Below are positions 1 to 4,486 of a stretch of 6,084 nt of DNA, piece by piece; position 1 is the first letter of the stretch; each line of letters starts with the position of its first letter. The translations under genes were made by a program, and so were the position numbers. The DNA is from Bacillota bacterium (GTDB taxonomy: Bacteria > Bacillota_G > SHA-98 > UBA4971), in contig JAAZEW010000219.1 of the NCBI GenBank assembly GCA_012512055.1, forward strand, positions 1 to 6,084, read 5' to 3'. The notes under the pieces are model-generated. The model was not told where the DNA came from. It saw only the letters and a list, made by a program, of their open reading frames with translations, and did not search any database.

Positions 1-84
1 CCTCGCAGCTTCGACAATCTCCTCGTCGAGCATATCATCATAATCACAAATAAAAGACGTTTCCCGTTCAGGCCTAGCACTCAC
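1..84 (-). CDS. sigH: RNA polymerase sigma factor SigH (probable), N-terminal fragment
   Basis: Only the first 28 codons are in the window; the gene runs off the low-coordinate edge. A GTG start at 82-84 follows an AGGGAGG-like ribosome binding site (complement of 93-98) by 8 nt. The peptide begins MSARPERETSFICDY and continues to DDMLDEEIVEAAR. The stretch of the form 'YDDMxDEEIVexAR' resembles the start of the conserved region of clostridial SigH proteins, just before the GD-A-x-EYLI-KY segment. The position directly after rlmB is the classic sigH location in Bacillota, although the YacP/Rae1 gene usually found between them in Bacillus is missing here. In the family, SigH is an alternative sigma factor for transition-phase and early sporulation genes. 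The call rests on 28 residues plus synteny. Another sigma-70 family member is possible. The gene appears to have its own promoter at 128-157. Confidence 0.72.
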   Translation of the reverse strand, partial: MSARPERETSFICDYDDMLDEEIVEAAR

Positions 85-127
85 GAATAACGCCTCCCTG
101 ATTTGATGTAGCTCGACTCACGCCCCC

Positions 128-157
128 ATTATATACTTGCATTCGTGGACAAGTCAA
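128..157 (-). promoter_or_regulatory. Sigma-A type promoter upstream of the sigH-like gene
   Basis: Read on the minus strand there is a -35 box TTGACT (complement of 152-157), an 18-bp spacer and a perfect -10 box TATAAT (complement of 128-133). The predicted start is near 121, which leaves a leader of about 35 nt before the GTG at 84. The -35 box begins 15 bp after the rlmB stop codon, so the promoter is wholly intergenic and separates sigH from the rlmB transcript. Matches are 5/6 and 6/6. The expression inference is unverified. Confidence 0.75.
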
Positions 158-171
158 GAAAACCGGCAAGC

Positions 172-912
172 CTACTGCCTCTGTCGGAATGCTTCAAACA
201 ATACGACTGCTGCTGCAACTGAGGCATTAAGTGACGATACCTGACCCCTCGTGGGAATTCTCACTAGGAAATCACATTTCTTCATAAGAAGGCTGGATAT
301 CCCTTGGCCTTCCGAACCGATGACAATACCCAGAGGCCCTTTGAGGTCGATTTCATACATTGTCTTGTCAGCCTCTGCTGACGTGCCCACAATCCAGAAC
401 CCTTCCTTCTTTAGGTTGTCCACCTCTCGGGCAAGATTCGACACCCTCGCACACGGGACATATTCAATAGCACCTGCGGATGCCTTTGCCACCGCGCTTG
501 TGATCCCACATGCTCTCCGTTTCGGTATCACCACACCCGTGGCGCCTACAGCATCGCACGTCCGGATAATGGCGCCTAGATTATGGGGATCCTGAATCCC
601 GTCAAGAATGACAAACAAAGGCGGACCGTGCTCTTCAGGCGTTTTCCCAAGAATCTCACCTGCACTCGCGTAACAGTGAACCGGTGACCCCAGCGCAATA
701 ATTCCTTGATGGTTTGCCGTGACGCTCATAGCGTCAAGCTTGCTACGGTTCACTTCAACTACGGGAACGCCTGCCGAGCGAGCGGATCCTTTGATAGCCC
801 GGGAAAATGCAGGCTCAGTTCCTTTCGCCAGCATAATCTTGGCCAGGGGCCTCCGGGCCCGCAAAGCCTCCATTACCGCATTACGTCCTTCAATTGTGGT
901 CTCGTAATCCAT
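172..912 (-). CDS. rlmB: 23S rRNA (guanosine-2'-O-)-methyltransferase RlmB (SpoU/TrmH family)
   Basis: A 246-residue SPOUT-class methyltransferase. In the family it transfers a methyl group from S-adenosylmethionine to a ribose 2'-OH of 23S rRNA (G2251 in E. coli) in the cytoplasm. Residues 5-75 form the small L30e-like RNA-binding domain, beginning TIEGRNAVMEAL. The catalytic knotted domain follows, with all three SpoU motifs: motif 1 around 104-123 (DGIQDPHNLGAIIRTCDAVG, with N111 and R117), motif 2 at 196-205 (IVIGSEGQGI, with E201) and motif 3 at 218-236 (RIPTRGQVSSLNASVAAAV, with N229). Length matches the usual 243-250 residues. I chose the ATG at 910-912 because GGAGG lies 10 nt upstream and the conserved N-terminus starts there. 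An upstream in-frame GTG at 939 would add nine residues (M/VESCGGNCV) and has no ribosome binding site. Other SpoU paralogues (TrmH-like, YsgA-like) cannot be excluded, but the sigH-proximal position favours RlmB. Confidence 0.93.
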   Translation of the reverse strand: MDYETTIEGRNAVMEALRARRPLAKIMLAKGTEPAFSRAIKGSARSAGVPVVEVNRSKLDAMSVTANHQGIIALGSPVHCYASAGEILGKTPEEHGPPLFVILDGIQDPHNLGAIIRTCDAVGATGVVIPKRRACGITSAVAKASAGAIEYVPCARVSNLAREVDNLKKEGFWIVGTSAEADKTMYEIDLKGPLGIVIGSEGQGISSLLMKKCDFLVRIPTRGQVSSLNASVAAAVVLFEAFRQRQ

Positions 913-1035
913 AACGCAATTGCCTCCACAGCTTTCCACAGAAGTAGGTTACCGGTAGCCTCGGCCTTTGTGTGCCCTATCCACCCTATCCCGGCGAACG
1001 CTGCTAACCGAGTCTATATCTTTATGAGAAAACCC
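913..1035. other. Spacer upstream of rlmB with no gene seen
   Basis: This part of the 454-bp thyX-rlmB gap lies between the rlmB start and the first direct repeat. It holds the rlmB ribosome binding site (923-927), an imperfect 14-bp palindrome centred on TACCGGTA (947-960) and two copies of CCCTATCC separated by one base (975-991). I see no convincing promoter or terminator here. An AT-rich patch near 1015-1025 gives TATAGA on the minus strand, but no -35 box is positioned for it. Confidence 0.5.
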
Positions 1036-1079
1036 TGGACACTTCACTTGGTCGACCCCAACATCGAAGCCAGACTGGG
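1036..1079. repeat. Direct repeat D1 (partner of 1324-1361)
   Basis: Starts TGGACACTT and ends GCCAGACTGGG. It matches D2 at 1324-1361. The first 9 bp are identical, then D1 has about 6 extra bases, then 28 bp align (1051-1078 with 1334-1361) with 5 differences, all transitions. A GAAAAC motif lies shortly upstream of D1 (1028-1033) and also upstream of D2 (1303-1308), at the end of repeat copy A. D1 may therefore be the tail of a decayed additional repeat unit. Confidence 0.75.
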
Positions 1080-1105
1080 TGCTCTGCAGCAACTCGACAG
1101 AAGAC

Positions 1106-1313
1106 CCTAAGTAGATCACCATGAGACCGTTGAACTTCTCCAGTAGCTGCCAGTTTCGCCGAAGACGGCGACCAGTTTTTGCGATTCAAGAGAGCTGCGT
1201 TAACATAATGTGGGAGAGAACAACGGTCTCCACCATAAGTGATCGCCGGTTCTAGAATTCGCACGTACCGCGCGGGGCCGCCCAAGACCTCGGACAACAA
1301 GCGAAAACTAATG
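1106..1313. repeat. Intergenic repeat element, copy A (between rlmB and thyX)
   Basis: This 208-bp element aligns with copy B at 2204-2550. Bases 1106-1257 align with 2204-2355 without gaps (20 differences in 152, 18 of them transitions). Bases 1246-1313 then align with 2483-2550 (13 differences in 68). It starts CCTAAGTAGATCACC and ends GCGAAAACTAATG. The first part folds into a long imperfect hairpin (1114-1244, described separately). No transposase, no clear terminal inverted repeats and no coding signature are visible. It could be a MITE-like or REP-like non-autonomous element or a structured RNA. I do not recognise the family. Confidence 0.88.
1114..1244. repeat. Long imperfect inverted repeat with nested hairpin in copy A
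   Basis: The outer arm GATCAC (1114-1119) pairs with GTGATC (1239-1244). After a small asymmetric loop the 10-bp arm GAGACCGTTG (1123-1132) pairs perfectly with CAACGGTCTC (1221-1230). Further in, the CTTCTCC region (1135-1141) can pair with GGAGAG (1213-1218). A central hairpin has the 6-bp stem TCGCCG (1156-1161) and CGGCGA (1166-1171) with the loop AAGA. A T5 run (1176-1180) follows the central hairpin on the plus strand after 4 nt. This was read by eye, with no folding energy computed. Confidence 0.75.
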
Positions 1314-1323
1314 AACTCGTACT

Positions 1324-1361
1324 TGGACACTTAATCAACCCCAGCACCGAGGCCAGACTGG
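1324..1361. repeat. Direct repeat D2 (partner of 1036-1079), abutting the thyX stop
   Basis: This is the second copy of the TGGACACTT...GCCAGACTGG repeat. It ends 5 bp before the thyX stop codon at 1367-1369. It lies just beyond the tail of repeat copy A, so D1 and D2 bracket copy A as direct repeats. D2 lacks about 6 bases found in D1. Confidence 0.75.
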
Positions 1362-1366
1362 ATACA

Positions 1367-2038
1367 CTACCTGTTAACAGACTTGATTTTTCCACAGGAC
1401 ATTCTCCCCTCCGGGCAGTACCCACGCATTTCACAGGGGCTGCCTACCCATGAGAAGAGACTCGGCGCAACTTCCCTTACACAATCCAGCATCGCCTCAG
1501 CAAGCTCTCGTATCTCCCATTGAGCCCGCCGGCATAAACGCCTCTCAAAGAAGTTGTAGAGACTGCGGCAATTCATCGTCATTACCAGTTTAGTCTCGCA
1601 TGCATTAGGCAGAATGTACCGCGCATCTTCCTTTGGCACCATCTCTGCCAGCCTCGAGTATGTCTCCCTGATTTCCTCAATTCGCTTCTCATAAATGTCC
1701 AAAGCCTTGGGATTACCGGCTATTGAGGGAGGGACCACATATTCGAAACCGCTCTCTGACACATACCTCTGGGATTGCTGGGAATACGAAGCGATCCTGT
1801 GGCGGACAAGTTGGTGACTTAATGACCTGCTTACCCCTTCAATGGCAAAAGTGAAAGAAGCGTGTTCAGTAGGAGAAAGGTGTCCTGCCTCCAGAATAGT
1901 ATTGATGAGCTTCGTTGCCTCCTCCGGGGACAGCCCGCATGCCAACTCGCAAGAATCAAGGTCTGAATAGCAACGTCTGGCTGCGATTGCAACAGTCCTC
2001 TCAGGATCAGGAGTATAACTTATCAGTCTTACTTTCAT
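1367..2038 (-). CDS. thyX: Flavin-dependent thymidylate synthase ThyX
   Basis: A 223-residue ThyX. In the family it makes dTMP from dUMP using methylenetetrahydrofolate, FAD and NADPH, as a cytosolic homotetramer. The signature RHR-x7-S is intact: R79, H80, R81 and S89 in the segment RHRIASYSQQSQRY. Other family landmarks are AARxCYS near residues 19-25, GHLSPTEHASFTF at 52-64, LPNACETKLVMTMNCRSL at 143-160 and the helix RRAQWEIRELAEAML at 170-184. The C-terminus carries three cysteines (C202, C208, C215). The ATG at 2036-2038 has a strong AGGAGG 6 nt upstream (complement of 2045-2050). The gene is intact and of normal length. Unlike its tightly packed neighbours it sits alone, with 454 bp after it and 516 bp before it, both occupied by copies of one repeat. 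No strong promoter is evident, so it may be read from the upstream operon or from a weak local promoter. ThyX replaces the unrelated ThyA. Confidence 0.96.
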   Translation of the reverse strand: MKVRLISYTPDPERTVAIAARRCYSDLDSCELACGLSPEEATKLINTILEAGHLSPTEHASFTFAIEGVSRSLSHQLVRHRIASYSQQSQRYVSESGFEYVVPPSIAGNPKALDIYEKRIEEIRETYSRLAEMVPKEDARYILPNACETKLVMTMNCRSLYNFFERRLCRRAQWEIRELAEAMLDCVREVAPSLFSWVGSPCEMRGYCPEGRMSCGKIKSVNR

Positions 2039-2050
2039 GCCGTACCTCCT

Positions 2051-2203
2051 CTTGTCCCAACTCGCTGCTCTCCGGGACCTCCCCTGTCCACTTAGACCGG
2101 TAATGTCACACTAATCCATTGACCTACGCGCATTAACAAGTAGGCTGAAGTGGGCTGATACCCTAAGAGTGCTTGGCTTCATTCAACCTGCTTACTACCT
2201 ATG
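2051..2203. other. Leader region of thyX with no gene and small repeats
   Basis: This is the repeat-free part of the mrnC-thyX gap. It contains a tandem pair of 10-mers, AAGTAGGCTG and AAGTGGGCTG (2138-2157), and a small inverted repeat, CCTAC (2123-2127) with GTAGG (2140-2144). On the minus strand TTGTTA is followed after 17 bp by GATTAG, which matches the -10 consensus at only 3 of 6 positions, so no thyX promoter is called. Nothing here looks coding. Confidence 0.5.
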
Positions 2204-2550
2204 CCTAAGTAGATCACCATGAGGCCGTTGGACTTCTTCGGTAACCGCCAGTCTCGCCGAAGACGTCGGCCGGTTTTTGCGATTCGGGCGGGCTATGTTA
2301 ACATAATATGGGAAAGAGCAACGGTCTCCACCATAAGTGATCGCCGGTTCCAGAAAGTGCATGTTGCATGTACCGTGTGGGGTTGCCGGTGTTGCACTCG
2401 AGACGGCACCCCAAGCAGGTTACCTTGGCAAAATCCGTCCCGTAGGCCGGTGGCCGAATTCTGACACCCCTCGTTGCAATCACCGGCCTCAGAAAACGTA
2501 CTTACCGTGCGGGGCCAGCCAAGACCTCGGACAACGAGCGAAAACTGATG
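2204..2550. repeat. Intergenic repeat element, copy B (between thyX and mrnC)
   Basis: This 347-bp element has the same orientation as copy A, at a constant offset of 1098 bp over the first 152 bp. After CCGGTTCCAGAA (2344-2355) it carries about 139 bp that copy A lacks. It then resumes homology at CCGGCCTCAGAA (2483-2494) and ends at AAACTGATG, 4 bp before the mrnC stop codon. The extra segment is rich in short hairpins: GGGGTTGCCG (2379-2388) with CGGCACCCC (2404-2412), CCAAG (2411-2415) with CTTGG (2424-2428), and GGCC-GGT-GGCC (2445-2455). There is no transposase and no convincing open frame. Confidence 0.88.
2212..2342. repeat. Long imperfect inverted repeat with nested hairpin in copy B
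   Basis: This is the counterpart of 1114-1244. GATCAC (2212-2217) pairs with GTGATC (2337-2342), and GAGGCCGTTG (2221-2230) pairs with CAACGGTCTC (2319-2328) with one G-T pair. The central hairpin persists as TCGCCG (2254-2259) against CGTCGG (2264-2269), with one mismatch and one G-T pair. An alternative stem, GCCGA with TCGGC (loop AGACG), is also possible. The overall architecture is kept despite 13% divergence from copy A. Confidence 0.7.
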
Positions 2551-2554
2551 TGTG

Positions 2555-3007
2555 CTACTCTTTCTCTTTGGGATTACGGTTAGACTCAGCCAGCCGGGCC
2601 TCTGTCAGACTTAGTGCCTTTGTCATTAGTTCGTCAAGTCTTGCATCTCTGCCAAGCAGGTAAAGGTAGCCGATGACCGCTTCAAACCCGGTGGAGTGGC
2701 GGTAATCAAGAACCGGCATACTCCTTGGCCCTCTACCTACTTTGATGTTGCGCGCACGCCTTGCCACATCTGCTTCATCAGGCATTAGAAATGACTCCAA
2801 ATCAGCCAGGGCATGGGCTTGGGCAGTAGCGCAAACACGCGAGACTGCTTCCTTATGAAGCTCGTCCAAATCAACGTCTTGGCGCTCACCTATGAGCTCG
2901 CTCTTGAGGAGACACTCTCGCACGTATAGTTCGTACACTGCATCTCCGATATATGCGAGAACACCGGGCGGGATTGCATCCACGCTTTCAGGATCCAGAC
3001 AGCCCAT
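2555..3007 (-). CDS. mrnC: Mini-ribonuclease III (Mini-III) MrnC
   Basis: A 150-residue RNase III-like nuclease that lacks the double-stranded-RNA-binding domain. In B. subtilis, Mini-III matures the ends of 23S rRNA as a dimer with two metal ions. The first half of the catalytic domain is seen in GVLAYIGDAVYELYVREC (15-32, with acidic residues D22 and E26). The second half is seen in RNIKVGRGPRS followed by DYRHSTGFEAVIGYLYLLG (101-119, with E109). Length fits the family's usual 130-150 residues. The start is ambiguous. I chose the ATG at 3005-3007 because GAGG lies 5 nt upstream and the codon shares a base with the cysS stop (TGATG), a coupling arrangement. In-frame ATGs at 3010 and 3022 would add one or five residues, but the one at 3022 has no good ribosome binding site. 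Placement after cysS is conserved in Bacillota. Confidence 0.93.
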   Translation of the reverse strand: MGCLDPESVDAIPPGVLAYIGDAVYELYVRECLLKSELIGERQDVDLDELHKEAVSRVCATAQAHALADLESFLMPDEADVARRARNIKVGRGPRSMPVLDYRHSTGFEAVIGYLYLLGRDARLDELMTKALSLTEARLAESNRNPKEKE

Positions 3008-4485
3008 CATATCCTCTTCCATATTGTGCCTATTGATGTGTCTTCCAAGACTATGCCGATATCTTTCAAAGAATCACGGATCTTATCTGCCAGCGCCCAT
3101 TCCTTCTCTTGACGCAAGTCATTTCTGACCTCAATCAACAGGCTGACAAGGCTCTCCGAAAGGCCTGAATCGCCACTCGCGCCGGACTCTTGGAATAAGC
3201 CCAGGATTCCGCCGATGGTCTCGAAGGTTTCCACTGCCTTGTGCAAACCCTCAAGATCTTCCCTGTTACACCTGCCCATCCCACCTCTTGTGTGAAGAAA
3301 CTCATTGATTGAGCGTGCCAGATCGTGAAGCGCGGCAATCCCCACAGCGGTATTGAAATCATCGTCCATCCCTTGGATGAACTTCCCCTCGGCTTCCTCG
3401 GCATCAGCCATAAGAGAAGCAAAAGCAAAAGACCCTCCTTCTCCCTCTTCCTTCGCCTCAGCCTTTTCCGCCCCAGCTTTTTCCGCCTCAGCCAGCGCTC
3501 TACGTCCTGCATCCAAAGTCGATACGAGACGCCTGTATGCCGTACCCGCAGCCTCCAGCTCCTCCACTCCGTAATTCGCAGGGCTTCTGTAGTGGCGCGA
3601 GGCAAAGAAATGCCTGATTACGCCAGGTTCATACTCCTTGAGGACATCTCGCACTGAAAAGAAGTTCCCCAAAGACTTAGACATTTTCACATCATCTATG
3701 TTCAGCATTGCATGATGCACGAAGTACCTTGCAAACGGCTCTTTACCTGTGAAAGCCTCTGATTGTGCGATTTCGTTCTCATGGTGTGGGAAAATAAGCT
3801 CGTCACCGCCTCCGTGCATATCAAAGCCGCTTCCCAAGTATTCCAAAGCCAGCGCAGAGCATTCTATGTGCCATCCGGGCCTGCCTGCTCCCCAAGGGCT
3901 GTCCCATGACGGCTCACCGGGTTTTGCAGATTTCCACAGCGCAAAATCCATAGTATTACGTTTCTTAGGGTTTATCTCTATGCGGGCACCGGCCATCATG
4001 TCATCTATCGATCTGCCGGAGAGCTTGCCGTAACCGGGGAAACTCGTTACATCGAAGAATACGTCCCCGTCTGCCTGGTAAGCATAGCCCTTTTCAATAA
4101 GGCCCTCAACAAGCCTAATGATTTCCGGAATATGCTGAGTGACTTTGGGCATTACATCAGGCCTTTCTACGCCAAGCATATCCATGACTTCCACGAAATC
4201 CCTGTGGTATTCTTCGCTGATTTCTTCAGGTTTAACTCCCTCGGCCCCGGCTCTTGCAATGATCTTATCGTCCACATCTGTTACATTCTGGACACAAAAG
4301 ACTTTCCAGCCCCGATACTTGAGATAACGTCTTACCGTATCCCAGAACACATATTGGCGCGCGTGTCCTATGTGCGTGTAATCATAAGGAGTTACGCCAC
4401 ACTGATAAATATCAACCCGTCCCTGTTTTCGCGGCACGAATTCTTCCTTTGATCTTGTCAGAGTATTATAGACTCGTAGCGACAT
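3007..4485 (-). CDS. cysS: Cysteinyl-tRNA synthetase
   Basis: A 492-residue class I aminoacyl-tRNA synthetase that attaches cysteine to tRNA-Cys using ATP in the cytoplasm. The HIGH signature is H38-I-G-H41 and the KMSKS loop is at 267-271. The zinc ligands that recognise the cysteine thiol match the E. coli pattern: C29, C209, H234 and E238. WHIECSALALEYLG and HGGGDELIFPHHENEIAQSEA are hallmark segments. It is about 25-30 residues longer than the E. coli and B. subtilis enzymes (about 461-466). Most of the excess is an Ala/Glu/Lys-rich stretch at about 331-366, which includes a 5-residue tandem repeat. The ATG at 4483-4485 has AGGAGG 7 nt upstream, embedded in the last codons of gltX. The gltX stop lies 1 bp away, so the two are co-transcribed and probably translationally coupled. 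The cysE gene that sits between gltX and cysS in B. subtilis is absent. Confidence 0.97.
   Translation of the reverse strand: MSLRVYNTLTRSKEEFVPRKQGRVDIYQCGVTPYDYTHIGHARQYVFWDTVRRYLKYRGWKVFCVQNVTDVDDKIIARAGAEGVKPEEISEEYHRDFVEVMDMLGVERPDVMPKVTQHIPEIIRLVEGLIEKGYAYQADGDVFFDVTSFPGYGKLSGRSIDDMMAGARIEINPKKRNTMDFALWKSAKPGEPSWDSPWGAGRPGWHIECSALALEYLGSGFDMHGGGDELIFPHHENEIAQSEAFTGKEPFARYFVHHAMLNIDDVKMSKSLGNFFSVRDVLKEYEPGVIRHFFASRHYRSPANYGVEELEAAGTAYRRLVSTLDAGRRALAEAEKAGAEKAEAKEEGEGGSFAFASLMADAEEAEGKFIQGMDDDFNTAVGIAALHDLARSINEFLHTRGGMGRCNREDLEGLHKAVETFETIGGILGLFQESGASGDSGLSESLVSLLIEVRNDLRQEKEWALADKIRDSLKDIGIVLEDTSIGTIWKRI
3442..3486. repeat. 15-bp tandem repeat inside cysS (three units)
   Basis: On the minus strand the units read GCGGAAAAAGCTGGG, GCGGAAAAGGCTGAG and a degenerate GCGAAGGAAGAGGG-like unit. 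They encode AEKAG, AEKAE and AKEEG (residues 334-348). The repeat is in frame and lies between the catalytic core with its KMSKS loop and the tRNA-binding C-terminal helices, so it probably expands a charged surface linker or helix. Confidence 0.7.
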
Positions 4486-4486
4486 C

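Noticed and set aside
158..178. Terminator after rlmB (GGCA...TGCC then GGTTTTC)
   Set aside because: The stem is only 4 bp with a short T run. Too weak to call.
1156..1180. Hairpin plus T5 in copy A (and 2254-2278 in copy B) as a rho-independent terminator
   Set aside because: The T run is on the plus strand, opposite to all genes, and is separated from the stem by several bases. No plus-strand gene precedes it. It could matter only if an antisense RNA exists.
1022..1330. Minus-strand open frame across copy A, with a similar open stretch in copy B
   Set aside because: The predicted peptides are alike only because the DNA is alike. In this frame about 5 of 19 substitutions fall in third positions, 8 in first and 6 in second, which is the opposite of a protein under selection. 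No ribosome binding site and no recognisable domain.
1036..1361. CRISPR array or similar repeat-spacer structure
   Set aside because: Only two diverged, unequal direct repeats, with a 208-bp element between them and no regular spacers.
2100..2135. Promoter for thyX (TTGTTA, 17 bp, GATTAG on the minus strand)
   Set aside because: The -10 matches at only 3 of 6 positions. No better pair was found in the thyX leader.
2219..2464. Plus-strand frame starting MRPLDFF in copy B, with a matching MRPLNFS in copy A
   Set aside because: Copy A has a TAG stop after about 44 codons. Substitutions are spread evenly over codon positions (about 6/6/8), and there is no Shine-Dalgarno sequence before the ATG. 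The reading frame looks like a by-product of a structured non-coding repeat.
3135..3605. A 156-residue minus-strand frame inside cysS
   Set aside because: Out-of-frame shadow of cysS, created by its biased Glu/Lys/Ala codons. It has no domain and no ribosome binding site.
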